Below, one piece after another: positions 8,093 to 15,904 of a DNA stretch of 64,000 nt. The notes under the pieces were generated by a model, which saw only the letters and a program-made list of their open reading frames with translations, ran no database searches and was not told where the DNA came from. This DNA comes from Ancylomarina sp048268005. GTDB taxonomy: Bacteria > Bacteroidota > Bacteroidia > Bacteroidales > Marinifilaceae. The stretch spans positions 62,001 to 126,000 of the forward strand of contig JBLWWJ010000003.1 of NCBI GenBank assembly GCA_048268005.1, written 5' to 3'. The first letter of the stretch is position 1, and every line of letters starts with the position of its first letter. The position numbers and the translations under genes are program-made.

Positions 8093-8923
8093 CTATTTCA
8101 ACAAAATACCAATCTTAAGACCTCCTGTTATAGTCAGTGCGGTATTTGAATTTCCTCCCATGAAACCATAATGATAGGCTCTGTCTCCATCGTCATTATC
8201 TTTACAAAAGCCATACCCCAGGCCAAAGTACATATCCAGCAGGAAGATATCGTTAAAAATATATTGCTTACCTACAATAATATTCAAAGCAACGGCCCAA
8301 TTTCTCTCACGTTCAATATTATCGCTATTAGTATTATTATAGTAATAAGCATAATCGTAATAATTCCATCGGTCATAAGAGTAGGACGAAAAAGCTATCT
8401 CTGGCTTCACATAGGTTCCCTTTAAAATATGGGCATATTTCATCCCTTTCAAATAAAAGTCAGGACTCTTTATAAATTTCATACCAAACTTGGCAAAAAC
8501 ACCTCGCGGATCTTCATCATCAATATCATCACCTAATCCTATAAGTCCCAAACTAACTTCCCAACTTCGCGACGGACGAATTAACCTCTCATATGAAATT
8601 GTACTATTGCCTGTCAAAGGGGCTAAAAAATTTAGCTTAAGGGCGTGTTTCTTTTGGTTCTCATAGGTTTTTTCGCCATAGAGCGAATGTGAAAAAGACA
8701 GCTCTTTCCCGTTTTCCAGAATAATTTTGATGATATCGTTTTTATCTATCCCAAAAAGAATGTCCATTGAAGTTTCAGGCAGGATATATTTTACCTCATC
8801 AGTCGAAATCTCCTTCACCTTACAGACAATTGTATCTCTATCTGTTTTTATAATTCTATCCTGAGCACTAAGCTGAAAAGATGAAAACAAAAGGATAACC
8901 AACAGGTATTTTAAACAATTCAT
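8093..8923 (-). CDS. Secreted/outer-membrane hypothetical protein
   Basis: The best start is the ATG at 8923, giving MNCLKYLLVILLFSSFQLSAQ, a clear signal peptide; 20 extra codons upstream are open but would bury it. After the signal comes RIIKTDRDTIVCKVKEISTDEVKY, a motif common in Bacteroidota secreted proteins in which a short beta-domain precedes a barrel-like region. The remaining approximately 200 residues alternate polar and aromatic residues and end in ITGGLKIGILLK, as in small outer-membrane beta-barrels. No enzyme motif is seen. The function is unknown; an outer-membrane protein of about 277 residues is the most likely description. Confidence 0.7.
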   Translation of the reverse strand: MNCLKYLLVILLFSSFQLSAQDRIIKTDRDTIVCKVKEISTDEVKYILPETSMDILFGIDKNDIIKIILENGKELSFSHSLYGEKTYENQKKHALKLNFLAPLTGNSTISYERLIRPSRSWEVSLGLIGLGDDIDDEDPRGVFAKFGMKFIKSPDFYLKGMKYAHILKGTYVKPEIAFSSYSYDRWNYYDYAYYYNNTNSDNIERERNWAVALNIIVGKQYIFNDIFLLDMYFGLGYGFCKDNDDGDRAYHYGFMGGNSNTALTITGGLKIGILLK

Positions 8924-9008
8924 AATTTGATGTATTAGTTCAATAAATATTTGTTCGAATTTATCAAAACTTACAAAATGCATGCCATTTAAAATGCATT
9001 TATTTTAC

Positions 9009-9040
9009 AAAAAAAATCCCTCACTTGTAAAACTGAGGGA
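9009..9040 (-). terminator. Terminator for the DUF6261-like gene
   Basis: Read on the minus strand, TCCCTCA pairs with TGAGGGA and is followed by eight T residues. It lies about 46 bases after the stop of the gene ending at 9087. Confidence 0.85.
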
Positions 9041-9086
9041 CTTGACTACTCATGATGAATTATATCTGTCGTTTTTTATTTTAATT

Positions 9087-9824
9087 TTACAAAAGACTTT
9101 CTTCCACTTGATTTTCCCTGTAGATTTGGCGAGCCTTAACTCTGGTATTGACATCAGTAATACAATCTGATATGGCTCTAAAGCTTTTTCCATAAACTTC
9201 GGCTTTGGCTTTACTCATCACCTCCATATAAGGCAAAAGATCCTTGTTAAGAATATCCCGAACCACATGTTTCTGTATCGAGGCAGCAATGCCTTCAGCT
9301 TTGACTGTTTCGTCAGCTTTAGATTCCTCCAGGAGCTCACGAAGACGATCATTATGCTCTCTCAGAAGATCAACTCGAGCTGATACCCCATCCAAACTTG
9401 CTACAGCTGCTTTATTAATCGATCTATCAAGTTCATACAAGAGCGACTGACATAAAAAGATTTGTTGCTCATAACTCAGGCGATATAAATTGACATCGTG
9501 AGCCTCAATAATAGCCCAAATCATATCCGCATTCCGGCCTTTCTCACTAAGCAGAGAAAAAGTATTTGCCAAAACAAACTGCTTAAAACCAATAAAAACC
9601 TGATCGAAAATAGCATCTTGAACCATTAATTCTTGTGCGAAATCATTCCTTAAAACGACACCTAAAGCGGCAGTTAATACGTCTGCTTCAATGATCAAAC
9701 GATCTAAACTTGCATTTAAATACAAATCTTTGATCCAATCTTTTTTTTGCAATTCATGAATAGTGCTATTTGCAATATCAGAAATCTCATTGGTATCTGC
9801 ATGATTCAATATTTGTAATGTCAT
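9087..9824 (-). CDS. DUF6261-like protein, copy 1
   Basis: A 245-residue, mostly alpha-helical soluble protein with no signal peptide or membrane segment. It is homologous along its whole length to the next gene. Shared blocks include FKQFVLANT near the middle and VVRDILNKDLLPYME near the C terminus, and both end with a basic RxKAR segment. This matches my memory of the Bacteroidota family DUF6261, whose function is unknown. A GTG codon at 9825-9827 could start one codon earlier, but the ATG at 9824 is preferred. It ends in its own terminator and is separated from its paralogue by 270 bases with another terminator, so the two are independent transcription units. Confidence 0.7.
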   Translation of the reverse strand: MTLQILNHADTNEISDIANSTIHELQKKDWIKDLYLNASLDRLIIEADVLTAALGVVLRNDFAQELMVQDAIFDQVFIGFKQFVLANTFSLLSEKGRNADMIWAIIEAHDVNLYRLSYEQQIFLCQSLLYELDRSINKAAVASLDGVSARVDLLREHNDRLRELLEESKADETVKAEGIAASIQKHVVRDILNKDLLPYMEVMSKAKAEVYGKSFRAISDCITDVNTRVKARQIYRENQVEESLL

Positions 9825-10025
9825 CACTCACATGGATTTTTATGATTAGAAAGCATACTGAAGATAAGAAAATTCTAGCAAACAATATAAATTAATGAGG
9901 TAAAATTCACACAAAGCACATATCCACATAATCAAACACTTACAATTAACCTATCCTTATACACCTGATAACATACAAAACTGACGGACGGATTCATAGA
10001 ACACGAATATGGAAAATATAAAGAC

Positions 10026-10050
10026 AAAAAAATCCCCCGGTTGCCATAAC
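10026..10050 (-). terminator. Terminator for the second DUF6261-like gene
   Basis: On the minus strand AAATCCTTCGGTT pairs with AACCGGGGGATTT around the loop ATGGC and is followed by T residues. It is 45 bases beyond the stop codon. Confidence 0.8.
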
Positions 10051-10094
10051 CGAAGGATTTCCAGTACCCACCAATGGTGGAGCTTGCGTGTAGT

Positions 10095-10850
10095 TTAGTT
10101 GTTTGTTTCTTCAGGAAGACTTGCGCTTTCCTCCTGGTTTTCGCTGCGTGTTTTACGAGCTCTAACCTTTATATTAATGCTTTCGACATAGGCAAAAATG
10201 ACATCGGCCGTGGTTTTATACTCTTGTGGTTTGGCCTTCGATGCAATTTCCATATAAGGAAGCAAATCATTATTTAAGATATCTCTTACGACATTTTTCT
10301 GTGTGGATGGTGGTATTAATTGAGCCTTGGCCGCATCATCTTCTTTACTTTTGCGATAGAGAACTTTCAATGACTCAGCCGAACCTTTCAGCTTAAACAA
10401 GCAATCAGTCACACCAACCAAATTAGTTACTCTGGCCAAAACAGGCGCTTTATCCAACTCTGTCAATAGGGATTCAATAGACGAAATCTGTCTTTCGTAA
10501 CCTGTCTGATACAGGTTTTGATCATGAGCCACTATAATTTTCCAAATCCAGCTGGCATCCTCAGCTACAGACTCATCCTGAGAATAAGTGTTGGCTAAAA
10601 CAAACTGTTTGAAACACACAAAATCCTTATCAAAAATCTCATCCCTAATTGCTAATCGATGTGTAAAATCGCTACTGCGAACCGTTCCAATCGACAAAGA
10701 CAGGGCATTATTCTGATCTTTCAGATTAGTTGCAATGACATGAATAAAGGCATCTGCACTCCAGTCCTTCTTCCCTATTTCATGAAGCGCATTTAAAGCA
10801 ATACTGTTAATTTCTTTAGCGTCACTGTAACTTAATACTCGTTCATTCAT
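10095..10850 (-). CDS. DUF6261-like protein, copy 2
   Basis: A 251-residue paralogue of the gene at 9087-9824, diverged but collinear: FKQFVLANTYS and NVVRDILNNDLLPYMEIASK are the strongest matches. The C-terminal tail is acidic and variable (ENQEESASLPEETNN). No catalytic motif, signal or membrane segment is seen. Family members often occur in several copies per genome and the role is unknown. The gene is divergent from the 41-bp repeat array, with about 270 bases of AT-rich DNA between. Whether the array affects its expression is open. Confidence 0.7.
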   Translation of the reverse strand: MNERVLSYSDAKEINSIALNALHEIGKKDWSADAFIHVIATNLKDQNNALSLSIGTVRSSDFTHRLAIRDEIFDKDFVCFKQFVLANTYSQDESVAEDASWIWKIIVAHDQNLYQTGYERQISSIESLLTELDKAPVLARVTNLVGVTDCLFKLKGSAESLKVLYRKSKEDDAAKAQLIPPSTQKNVVRDILNNDLLPYMEIASKAKPQEYKTTADVIFAYVESINIKVRARKTRSENQEESASLPEETNN

Positions 10851-11121
10851 AACTAAATAATTTTAAAGATTACCAATTAATGATATTGAATTTACAAAAG
10901 ATTTATTAAACAATAAAATAAATACTTTCCTATAAATCATTTTATACCAACAAATAAGACAAAATAAAACCAAGAACACATCGATTGATTACCTGGTACT
11001 TACGCACGAATACACAGCAAACAAGGGGAACCTAAGAATAAACAAGAAGAACAAGGGAGACAAACAAAAACAAGAAAATAAATTGATAAAAAAAAATACA
11101 CGCTGTACACTTAAAGTTCAA

Positions 11122-11214
11122 ATGAAAGTGCGCCTTAAGTATTCGAAATCGAAGAGTCATTCCAATGGTTTGATGAGCAAATGCCTAAAATGTGGCTACT
11201 TGGAGGTCGAGTAA
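11122..11214 (+). CDS. Possible small ORF leading into the repeat array
   Basis: An ATG at 11122 opens a 30-codon frame that ends in the first array unit. Its C-terminal part, MSKCLKCGYLEVE, has a CxxC pair followed by GY, a pattern like half of a zinc ribbon. The stop TAA shares its last A with the ATG of a second 13-codon ORF at 11214-11255, and that one shares its stop with a third at 11255-11296. A GGAGG lies 7 bases before each of these downstream ATGs. This could be a real small protein whose 3' end was tandemly amplified, or a coincidence of the repeat. There is no homology evidence. Confidence 0.3.
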   Translation: MKVRLKYSKSKSHSNGLMSKCLKCGYLEVE

Positions 11215-11551
11215 TGAAAAATCACACAAAATGTGGCTACTTGGAGGTCGAGTAATGAACAAGCACAGAAAATGTGACTACTCGGAGGTCGAGTAACGAA
11301 CATTCACACGAAATATTGACTACTCGGAGGTCGAGTAATGAAAAATCACACAAAATATTGACGACTCGGAGGTCGAGTAGTGAACAAGCACAGAAAATGT
11401 GGCTACTCGGAGGTCGAGTAACGAACATTCACACAAAATGTGGCTACTTGGAGGTCGAGTAAGCAACAATCACACAAAATGTGGCTACTTGGAAGTCGAG
11501 TAACGAACAATCACACAAAATGTGGCTACTTGGAGGTCGAGTAATAAACAA
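11187..11551 (+). repeat. Nine-unit 41-42 bp tandem repeat array
   Basis: Nine units begin at about 11187, 11228, 11269, 11310, 11352, 11394, 11435, 11476 and 11517. The period is 41 bases except 42 for the fourth and fifth. The conserved core is TACTYGGAGGTCGAGTAA; the variable part is about 16 bases, of types AAAAATCACAC, AACAAGCACAG and AACATTCACAC. These three types occur in the same order in units 1-3 and 4-6, showing a trimer duplication. Each core can fold as TACTYG/CGAGTA around GAGGT, with Y as C (perfect) or T (G-U wobble). The array ends about 85 bases before the HNH gene and about 340 bases from the divergent DUF6261-like gene. Confidence 0.9.
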
Positions 11552-11637
11552 ATAGCAAAGACATGTATAAATCAAAAACCAACTATTATGATATTTTGAC
11601 TACCTTTATATAACCCAAATATAGATAAACAATAATA

Positions 11638-12402
11638 ATGCGTAATAACTGGACACGAGAGCAACTCATACTTGCCTTTAACCTCTACTGCAAAATACCC
11701 TTTGGGAAGATTTCCAAAACAAATCCGCAGATCATTCAGTTGGCTGAACTAATTGGTAGAACACCTAGTGCCGTTGGATTAAAGCTATCCAACTTGGCGA
11801 GCTTTGATCCCGATCTACAAGCCAGGGGCATTAAAGGAATGAGTAACGCTGGTAAGGGTGACCGCCTAGTTTTTGAAGAATTTCAAAACAATAGAGAAGC
11901 TCTTGTATTTGAGAGTGAAAACATACTTGCCGACATGCAAGGCCTTACGCTTGAAAAGAAATACGAAACCCAGCTCCCCGACATAAGTACATTAGCAGGC
12001 GAAACACGAGAGCGCTACGTGAAAACACGAGTGAATCAAAATTTCTTCCGCCAAATGATTCTCACTAACTACCATAGTAAATGTGCGGTAACAGGAATCG
12101 ATATTCCTGCCCTACTTATAGCCAGTCACATTTTACCTTGGGCAGAAAACAAAGAAGAACGCCTCAACCCCGCCAATGGCATTTGCCTATCGGCTCTTTA
12201 CGATAAAGCATTCGACCAACACCTCATCAGTTTCGATAAAGACTACCGAATGATTCTATCCAGTAATTTAAAAGAACATTGTACCAAAGACTATTACCTA
12301 AGCCACTTTGGAAAAATGGAAGGGAAAGAGATGATATTGCCGAGTAGAGGTTTGGCGGATCAGGCGTTTTTGGGGTGGCATAGAAGTGAAATAATACAAT
12401 AG
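11638..12402 (+). CDS. HNH endonuclease (putative restriction endonuclease)
   Basis: The 254-residue protein has two parts. Residues 1-70 form a helical DNA-binding-like region (NWTREQLILAFNLYCKIPFG, then IGRTPSAVGLKLSNLASFDP) often seen at the front of this nuclease group. Residues 145-200 form the HNH_2-type nuclease: C149 in KCAVTG, H164 in LIASHILPW, N177/N180 in NPANGICLS, then LYDKAFDQHLISFD. All expected core residues are present, so it should be active. Family members are predicted DNA endonucleases of the restriction type (COG3440-like) and occur near defence genes. Only 16 bases separate its stop from the next start, which suggests a two-gene operon with the coiled-coil protein. The biological target is unknown. 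Confidence 0.88.
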   Translation: MRNNWTREQLILAFNLYCKIPFGKISKTNPQIIQLAELIGRTPSAVGLKLSNLASFDPDLQARGIKGMSNAGKGDRLVFEEFQNNREALVFESENILADMQGLTLEKKYETQLPDISTLAGETRERYVKTRVNQNFFRQMILTNYHSKCAVTGIDIPALLIASHILPWAENKEERLNPANGICLSALYDKAFDQHLISFDKDYRMILSSNLKEHCTKDYYLSHFGKMEGKEMILPSRGLADQAFLGWHRSEIIQ

Positions 12403-12418
12403 ACTTAAATAATAACAA

Positions 12419-13984
12419 ATGGAACCATTAAGCTCAGAACAAATCCTTGAATTAAATACAAAAATTGATCAAATAAATAAATTACATAGTGATTTATTTG
12501 TTTCAACAGAAGATAGAATATCTGTAAAAGAGAATATTGATAATTATGGAAAAGAATTAACTAGGTTAACGAAAGAAGCCAAAATTAAGTTTGATTCTCT
12601 GAATGAGTTTTATGAGACAACTTTACTAGATAATGGAGATGTAAATTCAACTAAAACTGAATTTGGGAAGTTATTGGAAGAATTTGCAAGTCAAAAACAA
12701 CAATTGATACAAGATATTGAATTAATAAGTAAAAAAAAGCAGGAACAGTTAGATTTAATTGAAGATCTATCCTCTTTTCATCATAAAACACTTGTAGGAT
12801 CTGAAGAAGAAATATCCACGAAAGACAATATTGATGCGGTCGAGATAGATATCGTTAAGTTGAAAAATGATGCGGAAAATAAGGTCGATGAACTCAATAA
12901 ATTTTATAATACAACCTTAATCGATGAAGATGATTTTATTTCAACTAAATCAGAGCTGAATAATTTATTAGAAGAATTCACAAATAAAAAGAACCGACTA
13001 ATCGATGATGCTAAACTGATTGAAGAAAAAAAACAAACGCAAATAGAATTAATTGGAGAACTTTCCTCTTTTCATAATGAAGCATTTAGTGGATCTGAAG
13101 AAAATACATCCATAAAAGAACAATTAGATACATTTCTGGAAGAATATGAAGGCAAAAACGTAGAGATTACCGAAAAACAATCTAAGTTCAATGAGTTCTA
13201 TTCTGAAATATTTAAAGGTACAGATGAAAAAAAATCTCTAAAAGATGATTTTAATTTCACTCTGTTACATATTAAAAAACAGCTTTCAGATTCAGAAAAA
13301 GAATTATCATATTTAAATGAGTTTCATGATAAAGTCATTGATAAAGAAGATCCTTTGGGAGAAACAAAAATTGGCTTATCAACCACTGTATCGAGATTAA
13401 AAGATCAACTTCAAACTCTAATAAATGATGCAGAAAAGAAACTTTATGCAATCACAGACAGTTCTCTACATAATGCATTTGCAGTCAGGGCGGAGAGTTA
13501 TACAAAAGAATTCCAGAAGCTGCAAAAATATACTTTCTTTAGTATACTAGGGTTAATTATTGATCTTGTTGTATTCGGAGGTGTCCAAGTAGGTCTTAAC
13601 ATTGCAGATAAGCCTTTTAGTTATAATATCTTAATATATCAATTTAGTATAGCAGGTTCTTTACTTATAGCTATTTGGATGTTTAATCGTAATCAAAAAA
13701 TGGCAAAAAAACTTGCGGAAGAATATCATCACAAGGCTTCTATTTCTGAAGCAATGACGGGATACAGATCGTTGTATTCATTAGATCATGAAGATGAAGA
13801 ATACCAACAGTTATTTAATTCTATAAAAGATCAACTAAACATTAATCCGTCAAAGCACATTGATTCATTTCTTAAGTTAAAGTCACCACAAGAAGAAGTA
13901 ACTGGCATTGCAAAAGAATTATTAAATCCACAGAATCTAGGAAAACTCGCTAAACAACTTAAACCATTAATGGATAAAGTCTAA
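12419..13984 (+). CDS. Coiled-coil membrane protein with internal repeats
   Basis: The 521-residue protein is acidic and lysine/glutamate-rich for the first 345 residues, with a repeating L-x-x-F-[HY] motif at residues 22, 61, 117, 159, 215, 257 and 299 (for example LNEFYETTL, LSSFHHKTL, LNKFYNTTL). Motifs alternate between FY and FH types, giving a super-repeat of about 98 residues. Two membrane segments follow at about 372-394 and 403-422, then a cytosolic tail containing NRNQKMAKKLAEEYHHKASISEAM. No enzyme motif is present. The design is a long coiled-coil rod attached to the membrane near its C terminus. It probably shares a transcript with the HNH nuclease. Base composition is visibly more AT-rich than the metabolic genes to the left, suggesting acquisition by transfer. 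The name of the family is not known to me. Confidence 0.75.
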   Translation: MEPLSSEQILELNTKIDQINKLHSDLFVSTEDRISVKENIDNYGKELTRLTKEAKIKFDSLNEFYETTLLDNGDVNSTKTEFGKLLEEFASQKQQLIQDIELISKKKQEQLDLIEDLSSFHHKTLVGSEEEISTKDNIDAVEIDIVKLKNDAENKVDELNKFYNTTLIDEDDFISTKSELNNLLEEFTNKKNRLIDDAKLIEEKKQTQIELIGELSSFHNEAFSGSEENTSIKEQLDTFLEEYEGKNVEITEKQSKFNEFYSEIFKGTDEKKSLKDDFNFTLLHIKKQLSDSEKELSYLNEFHDKVIDKEDPLGETKIGLSTTVSRLKDQLQTLINDAEKKLYAITDSSLHNAFAVRAESYTKEFQKLQKYTFFSILGLIIDLVVFGGVQVGLNIADKPFSYNILIYQFSIAGSLLIAIWMFNRNQKMAKKLAEEYHHKASISEAMTGYRSLYSLDHEDEEYQQLFNSIKDQLNINPSKHIDSFLKLKSPQEEVTGIAKELLNPQNLGKLAKQLKPLMDKV

Positions 13985-14041
13985 AATAAACTATCAATCA
14001 TCGTCATGGCTAAATGCTTTTCGTAGGAAAATAAAAGGAAA

Positions 14042-14058
14042 TAGCTGCCACATTTAGG
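14042..14058 (-). repeat. Possible single inverted relic of the 41-bp repeat
   Basis: TAGCTGCCACATTTAGG resembles the reverse complement of the start of the array's first unit (GTAGCCACATTTTAGG), differing by a two-base insertion and one missing T. It lies on the far side of the nuclease/coiled-coil pair in inverse orientation. The match is short, so chance is a real alternative. Confidence 0.25.
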
Positions 14059-14114
14059 GAATAGAACTGAGTTTTTAAACAAGATTAATCTAATATTAAC
14101 TTAAATTTTATCTT

Positions 14115-14735
14115 ATGAGAATTTCTCATCGTAAACTTGAAGCTATCAGAAACAATCCGAAATTAGCTGCTCAAATCATCAGTAAAACTGGTGGAGGTAA
14201 ATCTATTGCAAGATATTGGCAATTTAAACTCAAACATTTTCATACTGGCAAAATGACAATTGATGAAGTCGCCTCTGCTTTCAGTGATGATTGCATTTTA
14301 AAGTTTAATAATAATCCAGCTAATAATTCAAAAAGAGAGGAATATCTATCAAGATATCCTCATTACGTATCTGATTATAAATCTCAAAACTTATTTTTCA
14401 GGAGTTTTCATACGAGAGAAAGTTTCATGATAGACTCAGAATGTGAATTGTATGGTGAAATTTTCAGAATAGATAGAACAGCGAAAGGTAGTTATTCAAT
14501 CACATTGTTTTGGAATAATCAAGAAAGTGAATTTTGGGCATCGGAACTTAGGTTCCCTATTCTACAAAAACTATTTGCTAATAAGTTCAATGTTTCAACA
14601 GATGAAATTCAAGTTGGTATTTTTGATTTTGAAAATCAATCGCATGAATATAATACATTTGATAAAGAAGCTATTGAAGATGCACTTGATGAGTTATCAG
14701 GAATTATTGAAGAGATTGGAACAATTATATTTTAA
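14115..14735 (+). CDS. Hypothetical protein, unrecognised
   Basis: A 206-residue soluble protein. The N-terminal 60 residues are basic and helical (RKLEAIRNNPKLAAQIIS, then a glycine-rich TGGGKSIARYW), and the rest is mixed alpha/beta with an acidic C terminus (EAIEDALDELSGIIEEIG). TGGGKS only superficially resembles a P-loop; it lacks the usual preceding beta strand and the GxxxxGK[ST] spacing. There is no signal or membrane segment. It is AT-rich like the gene before it and ends in a good terminator, so it may be the last gene of the accessory cassette, though 130 bases separate it from the coiled-coil gene. No function is proposed. Confidence 0.65.
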   Translation: MRISHRKLEAIRNNPKLAAQIISKTGGGKSIARYWQFKLKHFHTGKMTIDEVASAFSDDCILKFNNNPANNSKREEYLSRYPHYVSDYKSQNLFFRSFHTRESFMIDSECELYGEIFRIDRTAKGSYSITLFWNNQESEFWASELRFPILQKLFANKFNVSTDEIQVGIFDFENQSHEYNTFDKEAIEDALDELSGIIEEIGTIIF

Positions 14736-15035
14736 AATAAAACACATTTTATATATTAAAATTCACCCTCCCAAGTTAATCTTGAGGAGGGGTTTTATTT
14801 CTACCTTTTCAAAAAAAGTCCTATTTTTACACACTCTAAAACACTGTATGTTTAAACTTAAGAAGGATTTGGTGAAGTAAATAAGCTTTGGTTTCCTGCC
14901 AGGCTTATCCCTTATGTAACTCGGACACAATCTTGTCGGAGTTATTTCTACATCTATACATTTTTACTAATTTGAAAGCTAGCATGGAAATAATCCTTTC
15001 TTATGTACTGGCTTCAATACTTATATTTAAACATC
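14736..15035. other. 300-bp gap before the methyltransferase gene
   Basis: After the terminator at 14766-14798 the gap holds a second hairpin at 14921-14944 (AACTCGGACA with TGTCGGAGTT, one mismatch) followed by ATTTC. It may be a leader structure of the methyltransferase gene. Nothing else is recognisable. Confidence 0.4.
14766..14798 (+). terminator. Terminator closing the accessory segment
   Basis: CCCTCCCAAG pairs with CTTGAGGAGGG (one bulged position) and is followed by TTTTATTT. It lies 30 bases after the stop of the hypothetical gene. Confidence 0.8.
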
Positions 15036-15809
15036 ATGAGTCAAGAAAATACTTCAATTCACGAATTCGATGTCAATTTAATCGTAGAATATTATTCAAA
15101 CGTAGAACGTCAAGGGCCGGGTAGTCCGGAGATTACGCTTAAGGCCTTGAGCTTTATCGATAATCTAACAAGCAAGTCGCGCATTGCCGATTTGGGTTGC
15201 GGTACAGGTGGCCAAACCATGGTATTGGGACAACATACCGAGGGGCATATTACAGGAATAGACCTCTTTCCCACTTTTGTCGATCTTTTCAACCGCAATG
15301 CCAGTCAGCTCAATCTTCAGGAGAGAGTAAAAGGCGTTCTTGGTTCAATGGATAATCTTCCCTTTAAAAAGGAAGAGCTAGATCTTATCTGGTCGGAAGG
15401 AGCAATTTACAATATCGGCTTTGAACGGGGGCTAAACTATTGGCGAGACTTTCTAAAAACAGGAGGCTATATGGCTGTAACGGAAGCCTCATGGTTCACC
15501 GACGAAAGACCTAAGGAGATCGAAGACTTTTGGATGGATGCCTATCCTGGTATAAACAGCATTCCAAACAAAGTCGCTCAAATGCAAAAGGCCGGTTATA
15601 TGCCTGTAACTACCTTTATTTTGCCAGACAGTTGTTGGTTAGAAGATTTTTATCTTCCGCAAGTTGAAGCACAAAAGGCTTTCCTAAAGAAACATGCTGG
15701 TAATAAAGCCGCCGAGGGTTTTATTGCCAATCAAAGGCACGAAACGCAATTGTACAACAAGTATAAAGCGTACTACGGCTACGTTTTCTATATCGGAAAG
15801 AAAATCTAA
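15036..15809 (+). CDS. Class I SAM-dependent methyltransferase
   Basis: The start is taken at the ATG of MSQENTSIHEFD (15036); the 11 codons before it look like leader sequence. SAM-binding motif I is IADLGCGTGGQTMVLG, motif II the acidic GIDLFPTF, and motif III/IV follows at LDLIWSEGAIYNIGFE, where a product-side aspartate/glutamate is typical. This 257-residue layout matches small-molecule methyltransferases of the UbiE/arsenite-methyltransferase type that act in the cytoplasm. Substrate-binding residues outside the Rossmann core are not diagnostic, so the substrate is unknown. It stands alone between its own leader and a strong terminator. Confidence 0.85.
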   Translation: MSQENTSIHEFDVNLIVEYYSNVERQGPGSPEITLKALSFIDNLTSKSRIADLGCGTGGQTMVLGQHTEGHITGIDLFPTFVDLFNRNASQLNLQERVKGVLGSMDNLPFKKEELDLIWSEGAIYNIGFERGLNYWRDFLKTGGYMAVTEASWFTDERPKEIEDFWMDAYPGINSIPNKVAQMQKAGYMPVTTFILPDSCWLEDFYLPQVEAQKAFLKKHAGNKAAEGFIANQRHETQLYNKYKAYYGYVFYIGKKI

Positions 15810-15828
15810 ATAATTCAAACAAAAAAGT

Positions 15829-15857
15829 CCTCCCAAACCACAGTTTGGGAGGTTTTA
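15829..15857 (+). terminator. Terminator after the methyltransferase
   Basis: CCTCCCAAAC pairs perfectly with GTTTGGGAGG around a 4-base loop and is followed by TTTTATTT. It sits 20 bases after the stop codon and, with A-residues on its left, could also serve the minus-strand gene that ends at 15905. Confidence 0.85.
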
Positions 15858-15904
15858 TTTATGGAATCATTTCCTAATAATTCCGATGATTTGCCGTTTC
15901 TGAA

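Noticed and set aside
11237..11462. Long ORFs running through the repeat array (both strands, about 62 codons)
   Set aside because: They exist only because two units have period 42; they cross units in different phases and begin and end arbitrarily.
11187..11551. CRISPR array
   Set aside because: The variable parts are only about 16 bases, fall into a few repeated types rather than unique spacers, and no cas gene is nearby.
14115..14735. P-loop ATPase in the hypothetical protein (TGGGKS)
   Set aside because: The spacing does not fit GxxxxGK[ST], no Walker B follows, and the protein is too small.
14527..14880. 117-codon ORF in another frame of the hypothetical gene
   Set aside because: It crosses the terminator at 14766-14798 and lies in a shifted frame of a better-supported gene.
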